Part shown: positions 38,466 through 46,957 of the stretch, piece by piece
How the letters are laid out: every line of letters starts with the position of its first letter
Position numbering within the stretch: position 1 is the first letter of the stretch
Source: Nitrosomonadales bacterium
GTDB taxonomy: Bacteria > Pseudomonadota > Gammaproteobacteria > Burkholderiales > Gallionellaceae
Assembly: GCA_016234685.1 (NCBI GenBank)
Contig: JACRAT010000032.1
Coordinates: 1 to 64,000, forward strand
Direction: 5' to 3'
Length of the DNA: 64,000 nt
The notes under the pieces: model-generated
The model's database searches: none
Told to the model about the DNA's origin: nothing
The model's input: only the letters and a program-made list of their open reading frames with translations
Made by a program: the position numbers and the translations under genes

Positions 38466-41400
38466 CTATTTCCCGCGCTTGCGCTTGCTGGCGTGAGATG
38501 TTGCGGGCTTCACATCCGGGCCGTTCGACAATTTCACGAACTGCCCTTCTGCGCCGAACCTCAGCGTCTGTCCGCTCGCCACGTCGTACACCAAGGCCGT
38601 GCGGATGATGTCGCCCGGCGCGAAGGCTTTCTTGTCGAACGCGGGATCACCGCTGTTCAGTACGGTCAGATCTCGGCTTTGCGGATACAGGCCGCGCGTC
38701 TCGCTCAGGCCACTGATGTGGAAGACGCAAGTGCCATCTTCAGCGGTATCTTTGCACCCAGCTTCCGCCGTAGCGGTGCGCAACTGGAAGCTGTAATCGT
38801 GGAGGTACTGCGGCGTGCCGCTGGCATTCTTCAGCTCGGCGTACACCACCACCCACTCGCCTTCAGCCGTCACCTCCTTCGCGCCTTCCGACTTCAGAAT
38901 CTTGCCGGGATGGGCCGTACCGATGACCGACACTTCCCAGCCCGGTAGCTTGAAGCTGCTCTTGCCATGCGACTTGGCGTAAGCATCCTTGACCTCGGTC
39001 GGCGCAGGGGCGGGATCGACCTGGATCGTCGGCGCAGCTTCGACCACCGGCGTCGGCTCGACCTTGGCGACAGGCTCGGGCGCGGGCGGTGCAACGGGCA
39101 TCGGCGCGACCAGCGGCGTGACGTGCTTCAGGTTACCGATGTCGACGAAGCTCTCATCCAAGCCGAACTTGACCGGCTTGCCGTTCAGCGCCAGATCGTA
39201 GACCAGCGCCGTGCGGATCACCGCGCCCGGCGCGTAAGCCAGCTTGTCGTAACTCGGCTCACCCGAATTCAGCACCGGCAAGCCACGGCTGGTCTGATAC
39301 TGCGCGCGCGCCTGACCGAATCCGCTCAAAGTGTAGCGGCAGCCTGCCTCGACCGGGGTCTTGCAGCCGGGCGTGCGCCCGCTGGTGATGGCCTGGAAGC
39401 TGTAATCGTGGATGTACTGCGGCAGGTCGCTAGCGTTCTTCAGTTCGACGAACAGCACCAGCCATTCGTTCTCGGCGGTCGCATTGTCCACCTGCTCGGA
39501 GAGCAAAGTCTTGCCGTAGCGCGTAGCCCCTAGGATGGAGACGTTCCACGCCTCGGACTTGATCTTGCCGTTGATCTTGAGCGGTGTGTAAGGCGTTTTG
39601 ATCTCGACCAAAGGCGGCGTCGCCTCGACTTTCTCGATCACCGGCGCGGCGACCGGCTCTGCTTGGGGAATCGGCGCGACGGGCGCAACGACCACCGGCG
39701 GCTCGACCACAGCGGCAGGCTCGGGCTGAACTCGTGCCATGAGCTCTCGGCTAGGCACTGGCGGTGTTTCGACCACTGGCGCGGCGATAACTTCGACCTT
39801 GATCTCTGGAGCAGGCGTCGGAACTGGCTCGACCTTGATCGGCTCGACCTTGATCGGCTCGACAGGCGCTTGGGCTGGCTCGGCCTGTACCGGCGCAATC
39901 TTCACCGGCTCGACCGCAGGGGTGGGAGCTGGCTCGACGACAGGTACGATCACAGGAGTCGGCGCAACGACGGGCTCAGGCTGCGCAACTGGTTGCACCG
40001 CTTCGACCTTGATCTCGGGCACAGGCAGCGCTGGTGCAATGACTTCGGGCACGGCTTGCGGCGCAGGAACTGGCAGCGCCAGCGGCGCGATGTTCTTTAG
40101 GTTACCCAAGTCGACATAGCTCTCGCCCAGACCGAGCTTGAGTTGCTTGACCGCCAGCGACAGGTCGTAGACCAGTGCGGTGCGGATCACCGCGCCCGGC
40201 GCGTAGGCCAGCTTGTCGTAACCCGGCTCGCCGGTGTTCAGCACCGTCAGCCCACGGCTCTCCTGATACTGCTTGCGAGCCTCTCCTGCGCCGCTGATGA
40301 AGCTGCGGCAATCCCCCTTCTCCAGCGGATTTTTGCAGCTCAGCTTACGTCCGTTGGACAGCAACTGGAAACTGTAATCGTGGATGAATTGGGGACGTGT
40401 GCTGCTGTTCTTCAATTCGACGAACAGCACTAACCATTCGTTCTCAGCTGTCGCATCGCTGACCTGCTCCGAAGTCAGCGTCTTGCCGTAACGCGCCGCG
40501 CCCAGCACGGCGATGTCCCAGCCCTCGGCCTTGAGCGCATCCTTCAGCTTGAGTGGGGTGTAGGGCACTTTGATCTCAGCCAACGGCGGAGTCGGCGCGA
40601 CCCGCGTGATAACGGGAGCGACTGGCTCAGGTGCGACTTCGACCGGCTTGCTCACCGGAGCCGGCGTCGGCACGACTTCAGGCACGACCGGAGGCACGGG
40701 ACGCGGCGCTTCTTCGGCCAACTTGACTATCGCCACCGGCGCTTCCGGCTGAACCTTGACGATGGAAGGTTTGGGCGGCGCGGGCGAACGCGGCACGTTG
40801 CGCAGATTGCCCAAGTTCACCCAGCTGTTGGTCTGACCGAATCTGAGCGACTGCCCCGACAGTGGCAGATCGTAGATCAGCGCTGTGCGCAGGGTCGCGC
40901 CCGGTTCGACCTCGCGCTTGTCGAAATCCGGTGTGCCGGTGTTTAGAATGCTCAGCCCGCGCATCTGCTGATACACGTTGCGAGCCTCGATCTGTCCATT
41001 GATGAAGTGGCGGCAACCGCCATCTTCGGCAAGGCTCTTGCAGTCTGGCCCGGAGTCGGCAGAAATGATCTGGAAGCCGTAATCGTGGACGAATAGCGAT
41101 GAATCGCTGACGTTCTTGAGTTCGACGAAGACCACGACCCACTCGCCTTCAGCCGTCACCTCGCGGGTCCGCTCCGAAACCAGAGTCTTGCCGGGGCGTG
41201 CCACCCCCAGTACGGCGATGTCCCAGCCCGGCGACTTGATCGTCTCCCGCGACTTCAGATGTGTGTATTTTTCAGTGATCGCAGCGGGCGGTGGCGTGAC
41301 GATATGGGCCTTGCGCTCTGCGACAACCGCTCGCGGACGGATGTCTGCCGCACCCAGCGTCAATCCCATCGAGGTGTGCAGCGGCAGCGCCTCGCCATTC

Positions 41401-41693
41401 TTGAGTGCGCGCATTGCCGCGTAAGAGGCTGGCTCCCGAACCGGCAGCAGCTCTTCACTCGGCTGCAACGGCAGGCCCGGACGGGTGCGCGAACGCAAAA
41501 TGGATGTGTACGAAGAGCGAGAAGTCAGCGCTTTGGCGGGTCTTTCGCGGGGTTCTGCGGGGGGGCGGACTTGCTCGGCTTCTGCGGGAGGATGTCCCAT
41601 CGCCCGATCATACAATCGACCTACGGTCGAACAACCGCCGAGCGCGGAGGCGCACAGCAAGGTGAACAGGGAATATCTAATACGCTTCTGCAT
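38466..41693 (-). CDS. Four-domain repeat lipoprotein, unknown function
   Basis: 1075 residues. The signal peptide ends in lipobox LGGC (Cys-21). After an unstructured N-terminus come four copies of one domain of about 160 residues (about 143-300, 374-535, 694-858, 902-1060), joined by linkers of 43-165 residues made almost only of Pro, Val, Ala and Glu. Each copy has GW/AW-x-(V/I)-x(V/I)-x-G, EW-x-V-x(F/Y)-x-ELKN, HDY-x-FQ, a Cys pair 8-9 residues apart, and PG-x-x-RTAL-x-YD. The beta-rich pattern recalls DUF4352-type immunoglobulin-like domains; that is a guess. It ends in a basic tail (SKRKRGK). The 278-bp spacer to ppx shows nothing certain. Single gene. Confidence 0.85.
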   Translation of the reverse strand: MQKRIRYSLFTLLCASALGGCSTVGRLYDRAMGHPPAEAEQVRPPAEPRERPAKALTSRSSYTSILRSRTRPGLPLQPSEELLPVREPASYAAMRALKNGEALPLHTSMGLTLGAADIRPRAVVAERKAHIVTPPPAAITEKYTHLKSRETIKSPGWDIAVLGVARPGKTLVSERTREVTAEGEWVVVFVELKNVSDSSLFVHDYGFQIISADSGPDCKSLAEDGGCRHFINGQIEARNVYQQMRGLSILNTGTPDFDKREVEPGATLRTALIYDLPLSGQSLRFGQTNSWVNLGNLRNVPRSPAPPKPSIVKVQPEAPVAIVKLAEEAPRPVPPVVPEVVPTPAPVSKPVEVAPEPVAPVITRVAPTPPLAEIKVPYTPLKLKDALKAEGWDIAVLGAARYGKTLTSEQVSDATAENEWLVLFVELKNSSTRPQFIHDYSFQLLSNGRKLSCKNPLEKGDCRSFISGAGEARKQYQESRGLTVLNTGEPGYDKLAYAPGAVIRTALVYDLSLAVKQLKLGLGESYVDLGNLKNIAPLALPVPAPQAVPEVIAPALPVPEIKVEAVQPVAQPEPVVAPTPVIVPVVEPAPTPAVEPVKIAPVQAEPAQAPVEPIKVEPIKVEPVPTPAPEIKVEVIAAPVVETPPVPSRELMARVQPEPAAVVEPPVVVAPVAPIPQAEPVAAPVIEKVEATPPLVEIKTPYTPLKINGKIKSEAWNVSILGATRYGKTLLSEQVDNATAENEWLVLFVELKNASDLPQYIHDYSFQAITSGRTPGCKTPVEAGCRYTLSGFGQARAQYQTSRGLPVLNSGEPSYDKLAYAPGAVIRTALVYDLALNGKPVKFGLDESFVDIGNLKHVTPLVAPMPVAPPAPEPVAKVEPTPVVEAAPTIQVDPAPAPTEVKDAYAKSHGKSSFKLPGWEVSVIGTAHPGKILKSEGAKEVTAEGEWVVVYAELKNASGTPQYLHDYSFQLRTATAEAGCKDTAEDGTCVFHISGLSETRGLYPQSRDLTVLNSGDPAFDKKAFAPGDIIRTALVYDVASGQTLRFGAEGQFVKLSNGPDVKPATSHASKRKRGK
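38514..41267 (-). repeat. Four tandem copies of a ~160-residue domain
   Basis: In gene order the copies are about 40794-41267, 40089-40574, 39120-39614 and 38514-38990. Copies 2 and 3 are the most alike (both contain YAPGAVIRTALVYDL and TAENEWLVLFVELKN), which suggests a recent duplication. Copies 1 and 4 share AEGEWVVV. Linker 2 also has an internal repeat (EPIKVEPIKVEP). Confidence 0.9.
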
Positions 41694-41971
41694 CTTGAGT
41701 TATTGCGCGCAAGGCGATGACGCCATCACGCATGAGGGCTGGAGAAGCGATCTCGTTTCCCGGCGATCCGAACTACTAGAAATCTGCCCAAGACACACCG
41801 CACACCCAGCCCATTTAGTAATAATTCGCGAAGGCTACCGGAATTCGCCCTGTAAAGCCAGATTTCCGGCTCAGCCGGACGAAAAAACCACGCTTTTCTG
41901 TCGACCTTTACTAGTCGAGGCAAGTCGTTGTTCTCAATGCGCTTGATTTCCGCCCGAACGAGCGGATGAGA

Positions 41972-42907
41972 CTAGTTTGCCAAATTGACCTGACGGGCGC
42001 ATTCCAGCAGGTCGTACAGCACGCCGTCCTGTAAAGCGCCCTGTGCGGGCCGCATCTGCTCAATGCCAAGTTCACAGAAAAGGGTGTACAGGATGGCAAA
42101 ACCGCCGGGTAGCGCCAGCACTCGGTCAGGCTTGATGCCGGCGATGTTCAGCGCAGTCACATCTCCCGCCGCCAGCAGGCGCTCACGCAGGCATTCCAAG
42201 GCGGAACGGGTGATGCCGCTATCGCTGAATCCGTTCTGGGACAGGATCTCATTGACCACCTTCGCCGTGCCAGACGAGCCATGCGCCGTCTCCCATTGCG
42301 AGGCGACAAAACGCGGCGCGATGGTTTGCAACTCGTGGCGCACCGCTTGTTCGGCGGTAGCCAGATTGATCGCAGTGATCTTGCCGCCGGGAAAGTAGCG
42401 CAGACTGTAACTGACGCTACCCATGCGCAGGCTTTCCAACTCCAGCGGGATAAAACCCTCTCCGATGATGAATTCGGTGGAGCCGCCACCGATGTCGATC
42501 ACCAGCCGACGCTCCGCCGAAGGCGGCAGACCATGCGAGACGCCGAGATAGATCAGCCGCGCCTCTTCGCGTCCGGCGATGGTTTCGATGGGATAACCCA
42601 GAGCCGCCTCAAATTTGGGCATGAAGTCGGCGGTATTGCTGGCGATGCGCAAAGTGTTCGTGCCGACGACCCGCACCGCCGCAGCTGGCAATCCGTTCAG
42701 ACATGAATTGAAATGCCGCAGACAGTCCAACGCCCGCTGCTGGGCTGCCTCATCGAGGGTGTTGTTGGCGTCGAGGCCTGCGGCCAACCGCACGGGCTGA
42801 CGCTGACCGTCGATCAGGGTGAGCTGATCGCCCTCGACTCTCGCCAGCTGCAAACGAAAGCTGTTCGAGCCGAGGTCAAGCGCGGCAATGACGGAGGGTT
42901 GTTGCAA
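41972..42907 (-). CDS. ppx: Exopolyphosphatase / Ppx-GppA family phosphatase
   Basis: 311 residues, the short form with only the two actin-like ASKHA domains and no C-terminal HD domain. Motifs: ALDLGSNSFRLQLARV (phosphate-1 loop), VVGTNTLRIA, GREEARLIYLGV and LVIDIGGGSTEFIIGE. It hydrolyses terminal phosphates of polyphosphate or (p)ppGpp-type substrates. It lies 15 bp after phoU, linking it to phosphate control. Confidence 0.93.
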   Translation of the reverse strand: MQQPSVIAALDLGSNSFRLQLARVEGDQLTLIDGQRQPVRLAAGLDANNTLDEAAQQRALDCLRHFNSCLNGLPAAAVRVVGTNTLRIASNTADFMPKFEAALGYPIETIAGREEARLIYLGVSHGLPPSAERRLVIDIGGGSTEFIIGEGFIPLELESLRMGSVSYSLRYFPGGKITAINLATAEQAVRHELQTIAPRFVASQWETAHGSSGTAKVVNEILSQNGFSDSGITRSALECLRERLLAAGDVTALNIAGIKPDRVLALPGGFAILYTLFCELGIEQMRPAQGALQDGVLYDLLECARQVNLAN

Positions 42908-42922
42908 GAAATGCCTGCTGGT

Positions 42923-43630
42923 TCAGTTCTGGACTTCGCGCTCGATCTCTTCCACAGTGACGTGACGCACGTCGCGGCCCTTGACCATGTAGACCACATA
43001 TTCGGACATGTTCTTGGCGTGGTCGCCGATACGTTCGATGGCCTTGGCCACGAACAGGATCTCCAGCGAGGTGGAGATGGTGCGCGGATCTTCCATCATG
43101 AAGGTGATGAGGTAGCGCATGATGGCACGGAACTCTTCGTCCACCTGCTCGTCCTGACGCACCACTTGCGCGGCGGTGGAAAGATCGAGGCGGGCGAAGG
43201 CGTCCAGCGATTTGCGCAACATATCCAGCGCGATGTCGGCGGCGTGCTTGATCTCGTTATAGCGCGGCAGATTCAGGCGCTCGCGCTGCGACAGTAGCTT
43301 GGCCATACGGGCGATCTTTTCGGCTTCGTCGCCGATGCGCTCCAGATCGGTGATGGTCTTGATGACGGTCATCACCATACGCAGGTCGCCTGCGGCGGGC
43401 TGGCGGCGGGCGATGATCTGGCTGCAAGTCTCGTCGATCTCGACCTCCATCGCGTTGACGCGATGGTCGTCAGCGATGACGCGGTTCATCAGCTCGACGT
43501 CTCCGCTGGTCAACGCTTCGACCGCCAAGCGGATCTGGTTCTCCACCAGCCCCCCCATCTGCAACACGCGGGAGCGCACGGCTTCAAGTTCGGTGTCAAA
43601 CTGCTTGGACGTATGCTCGGTGGTAATCAT
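42923..43630 (-). CDS. phoU: Phosphate-signalling protein PhoU
   Basis: 235 residues from the ATG at 43630, with GAGGAAG upstream. It has two three-helix PhoU repeats, with the acidic metal-binding segments (DDHRVNAMEVEIDETCSQIIARRQPAAGDLRMVM; VEEIERE and EQVDEEFRAIMRYLITFMMED). It represses the Pho regulon by linking PstSCAB to PhoR. The pst and phoBR genes are not in the window. The downstream gene is ppx. Confidence 0.96.
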   Translation of the reverse strand: MITTEHTSKQFDTELEAVRSRVLQMGGLVENQIRLAVEALTSGDVELMNRVIADDHRVNAMEVEIDETCSQIIARRQPAAGDLRMVMTVIKTITDLERIGDEAEKIARMAKLLSQRERLNLPRYNEIKHAADIALDMLRKSLDAFARLDLSTAAQVVRQDEQVDEEFRAIMRYLITFMMEDPRTISTSLEILFVAKAIERIGDHAKNMSEYVVYMVKGRDVRHVTVEEIEREVQN

Positions 43631-43697
43631 GGTCTTCCTCAAGAATTTTCGGCCTGACCGAAAATTGTAATCTCGCAATGTAAAGTTTTTATGACAC

Positions 43698-44357
43698 TCA
43701 GGCGGTCATCGTCTTCACGCCGTCGGCCGTGCCGAGCAGCAGCACATCAGCCGGGCGGCGGGCGAACAGACCGTTGGTGACGATACCGGCAATGTGATCC
43801 AGCGTGGTCTCCAGCTCTACCGGATTCAAAATGTCCCAGCCGTGTACGTCGAGGATCAGGTTACCGTTGTCGGTGGTGAAACCTTCGCGCAGCGCGGGCT
43901 GTCCGCCCAGCTTGACGACTTCGCGCGCCACGAAGCTGCGCGCCATCGGGATCACTTCGATGGGCAGCGGGAACTTGCCCAGCACGTCCACCAGCTTGCT
44001 GGCGTCGCACACGCAGACGAATTTCTTGCTGGCCGCCGCGACGACCTTTTCGCGCGTCAGCGCGCCGCCGCCGCCCTTGACCATGTGCATGTGACGGGTG
44101 ATCTCGTCCGCACCATCCACATACACCGGCAGGTCGCCGGACTCGTTCAGGGTGACGACCTCGATACCGTGGCCTCTCAGACGCTTGGCGGAAGCCTCAG
44201 AACTGGCGACCGCACCACGGATCTTGTGCTTGATCTTGGCTAGTTCATCGATGAAATAATTAGCGGTGGAGCCAGTGCCGACGCCAACATAACAGTCAGC
44301 GGGGATGTGTTCGATAGCAGCCTTGGCGACCGCCTGCTTCAATTCGTCTTGTGTCAT
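43698..44357 (-). CDS. rpiA: Ribose-5-phosphate isomerase A
   Basis: 219 residues, normal. Motifs: [57 protein letters not shown] with the catalytic Asp/Glu/Lys, and [13 protein letters not shown]. It interconverts ribose-5-phosphate and ribulose-5-phosphate. It is divergent from ilvA and 67 bp upstream of phoU. Confidence 0.97.
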   Translation of the reverse strand: MTQDELKQAVAKAAIEHIPADCYVGVGTGSTANYFIDELAKIKHKIRGAVASSEASAKRLRGHGIEVVTLNESGDLPVYVDGADEITRHMHMVKGGGGALTREKVVAAASKKFVCVCDASKLVDVLGKFPLPIEVIPMARSFVAREVVKLGGQPALREGFTTDNGNLILDVHGWDILNPVELETTLDHIAGIVTNGLFARRPADVLLLGTADGVKTMTA

Positions 44358-44502
44358 AACCTACCCTGTCGTGTCATTCTGATTTGTGCTCGGATTATTG
44401 CAGGAATCGGGGAATTTAGAAACCGTGGAATCCCCGAAATTCTTGGGAGGGCGGGCAATTCCTGCTAATCTTGCGGCCAATTCGACCGTCCACCGCCAGA
44501 TC

Positions 44503-46020
44503 ATGCAAGACTATCTCAAACGCATCCTTACCGCCCGCGTCTACGACGTGGCCATCGAAACTCCGCTGGAAGCTGCGCCCAACCTGTCCGCCCGCATCGG
44601 CAACAGCGTGCTGTTCAAGCGCGAAGACATGCAGCCGGTGTTCTCGTTCAAGCTGCGCGGTGCTTACAACAAGATGGCGCAGCTCACACCCGAGCAACTG
44701 GCGCGCGGCGTGATCGCCGCCTCGGCGGGCAACCATGCGCAGGGCGTGGCACTGTCGGCACATCGTCTGGGCTGCCGCGCCATCATCGTGATGCCGACCA
44801 CCACCCCGCAAGTGAAGATAGACGCAGTGCGCCATTTCGGCCAGGACGCCATCGAGATCGTGCTGCACGGCGACAGCTACAGCGATGCCTGCACGCGCGC
44901 CTACGAGCTGGAAAAAGAAAAGCAGCTCACCTTCGTCCACCCCTTCGACGATCCCGACGTGATCGCCGGACAAGGCACGGTCGGCATGGAGATCCTGCGC
45001 CAGCACCAAGCTCCGATCCACGCCATATTCTGCGCCATCGGCGGCGGCGGGCTGATCGCGGGCGTGGCCGCTTATGTCAAGCAGGTGCGCCCGGACATCA
45101 AGGTGATCGGCGTGCAGACCGTGGATTCCGATGCCATGGCGCGTTCGCTCAAGTGCCAGAAGCGCGTCACGCTGAACGATGTGGGCCTGTTCTCGGACGG
45201 CACGGCAGTCAAACTCGCGGGCGAGGAGACCTTCCGCGTCTGCCAGCAGTATGTGGATGAAGTCGTGCTGGTGGACACCGACGCCGTGTGTGCCGCCATC
45301 AAGGACGTGTTTCAGGACACCCGCTCCATCCTCGAACCGGCGGGTGCGCTGGCCGTGGCGGGTGCCAAGCTGTATGCGCAACGCGAGAATCTCAAGCACA
45401 AAGCGCTGGTCGCCGTGTGCAGCGGCGCGAACATGAACTTCGACCGCCTGCGTTTCGTCGCCGAACGCGCTGAGATTGGCGAGAAGCGCGAAGCCATTCT
45501 GGCCGTCACCATCCCCGAGACGCCGGGCAGCTTCCGCAAGTTTTGCGCGCTGCTGGGCAACCGAAACATCACCGAGTTCAACTACCGCTATTCCGACCCG
45601 AAAGCGGCGCAGGTATTCGTCGGCGTGCAGGTGAAAGACCCGTCCGAGACCGTCCGACTGGTCGCCAGCCTGCAACACAACGAGCTGCGCACCTTGGATC
45701 TCACCGACAACGAGATGGCCAAGCTGCACCTGCGCCACATGGTCGGCGGCCACGCAGCAGGCGTCGGCGACGAGATTCTGTTCCGCTTCGAGTTTCCCGA
45801 GCGTCCCGGCGCGCTGATGAACTTCCTCAACCGCATGAACCACACCTGGAACATCAGCCTGTTCCACTACCGCAACCACGGCGCGGACTATGGCCGCGTA
45901 CTGGTCGGGATGCAGGTGCCGGACCACGACAAGGACGCGCTGAAGACCTTCCTCGACACGCTCGGTTATCCCTACTGGGATGAGAGCGAGAATCCGGCTT
46001 ACCGCCTGTTCTTGGGTTAA
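44503..46020 (+). CDS. ilvA: Biosynthetic threonine deaminase
   Basis: 505 residues. PLP lysine in FSFKLRGAYNKM, AASAGNHAQGVA and the phosphate-binding AIGGGGLIAG form the catalytic domain; two ACT-like regulatory subdomains follow (LAVTIPETPGSFRKFCALLGNRNITEFNYRY and EFPERPGALMNFLNRM), so isoleucine inhibition is expected. It makes 2-oxobutanoate from threonine. I chose the ATG at 44503; the ORF extension upstream has no family match. The leader holds a short dyad (TCGGGGA/TCCCCGA) of unknown role. Confidence 0.96.
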   Translation: MQDYLKRILTARVYDVAIETPLEAAPNLSARIGNSVLFKREDMQPVFSFKLRGAYNKMAQLTPEQLARGVIAASAGNHAQGVALSAHRLGCRAIIVMPTTTPQVKIDAVRHFGQDAIEIVLHGDSYSDACTRAYELEKEKQLTFVHPFDDPDVIAGQGTVGMEILRQHQAPIHAIFCAIGGGGLIAGVAAYVKQVRPDIKVIGVQTVDSDAMARSLKCQKRVTLNDVGLFSDGTAVKLAGEETFRVCQQYVDEVVLVDTDAVCAAIKDVFQDTRSILEPAGALAVAGAKLYAQRENLKHKALVAVCSGANMNFDRLRFVAERAEIGEKREAILAVTIPETPGSFRKFCALLGNRNITEFNYRYSDPKAAQVFVGVQVKDPSETVRLVASLQHNELRTLDLTDNEMAKLHLRHMVGGHAAGVGDEILFRFEFPERPGALMNFLNRMNHTWNISLFHYRNHGADYGRVLVGMQVPDHDKDALKTFLDTLGYPYWDESENPAYRLFLG

Positions 46021-46028
46021 CTCGGGTC

Positions 46029-46334
46029 ATGCCCGCCGACTCCTTTCTATCCTTTGCCCTAGAACAACTCGCCACCCTGCCCGACCTGCGCAGCAAGCGT
46101 ATGTTCGGCGGCTATGGCCTGTACTCGGGCGAGGCGTTCTTCGGCATCGTTTTCGATGGGCGTTTGTACTTCAAAACGCATCCGGCGACCCTCGCTGAAT
46201 ACCTTGAACGTCACGCCGAGGTGTTCGCGCCTTCCGAAAAACAGGTTTTGAAGAATTACCGCGAAGTTCCAGTCGAGATACTGGAAGATGCCTGCGCGTT
46301 GGCGGCTTGGGCGAGAAAGGCGGCGCAGCCGTGA
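46029..46334 (+). CDS. TfoX N-terminal domain protein
   Basis: 101 residues, only the N-terminal TfoX domain (LPDLRSKRMFGGYGLYSGEAFFGIVFDGRLYFKT ... FAPSEKQVLKNYREVPVEILED). The full-length relatives promote competence gene expression, but single-domain forms have no proven role. It starts 8 bp after ilvA, and its stop overlaps the next gene (GTGA). Confidence 0.9.
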   Translation: MPADSFLSFALEQLATLPDLRSKRMFGGYGLYSGEAFFGIVFDGRLYFKTHPATLAEYLERHAEVFAPSEKQVLKNYREVPVEILEDACALAAWARKAAQP

Positions 46335-46933
46335 GTACGCGGGCTATGAAGCAGGGCATCAGGCAAAGTATAATCGCGGGCCGGGAGGCTTTTTCAACGG
46401 CGCAGCGGGCGCAAGCCAGTCATCGAATATCTCGACGCATCATGGAGTTGCCAGCATATTTGCCGGCACGGACGGTGATGGGGATTCTGGGTTTCGGCGC
46501 AGAGTTCGAGAGTGACGACTGGGTGCGGCGGGTGCTGGCCGATGGCAAACAGCTTTGCCTGCCTCGGGTGAGTCGGGCGACGCAGCAACTCGATGTCTAT
46601 CGAGTGAGCGACCTCGATAGACAGATAGAGATCGGCAGTTACGGCATCCGCGAGCCGATACCGGCGCTTTGCGAATTGGCCGATCTGGCGGAGATTGATT
46701 TCATCCTGCTACCGGGCGTGGCATTCGGTCGTGACGGTTCACGACTGGGCTATGGTGGCGGGTTCTACGACAAGCTGATCGCGCGGCTACCGCATCAGCC
46801 GGTTCTGGTGGCAGCGGCGTTCGCGCTGCAATTGGTGGAAGGTATTCCGCAGGAAGCCACTGACCGCAAGGTCGATTGGCTGATTACCGAGAACGAGACT
46901 ATCCATTGCGCTGCTGGGTCAGAGCGCACATAA
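46331..46933 (+). CDS. 5-formyltetrahydrofolate cyclo-ligase
   Basis: 200 residues from the GTG at 46331, which overlaps the tfoX-like stop by 4 bp; an ATG at 46346 is possible. The family signature LPGVAFGRDGSRLGYGGGFYDKLIAR and ATDRKVDWLITENETI are present, with basic N-terminal residues (KQGIRQSIIAGREAFS) for substrate binding. It converts 5-formyl-THF to 5,10-methenyl-THF with ATP. Often called ygfA. It lies 24 bp before aceE. Confidence 0.94.
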   Translation: MSTRAMKQGIRQSIIAGREAFSTAQRAQASHRISRRIMELPAYLPARTVMGILGFGAEFESDDWVRRVLADGKQLCLPRVSRATQQLDVYRVSDLDRQIEIGSYGIREPIPALCELADLAEIDFILLPGVAFGRDGSRLGYGGGFYDKLIARLPHQPVLVAAAFALQLVEGIPQEATDRKVDWLITENETIHCAAGSERT

Positions 46934-46957
46934 CAGGTTTTTTGGAGAGAGTGGAAG

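Noticed and set aside
41694-41971. Gene or terminator in the spacer between ppx and the repeat lipoprotein
   Set aside because: The short ORF at 41726-41923 has no ribosome site or domain. The palindrome TCCGGCTCAGCCGGA has its T-run on the wrong side for the minus strand.
44416-45927. 503-residue minus-strand ORF opposite ilvA
   Set aside because: Antisense shadow with no recognisable domain; ilvA is certain on the plus strand.
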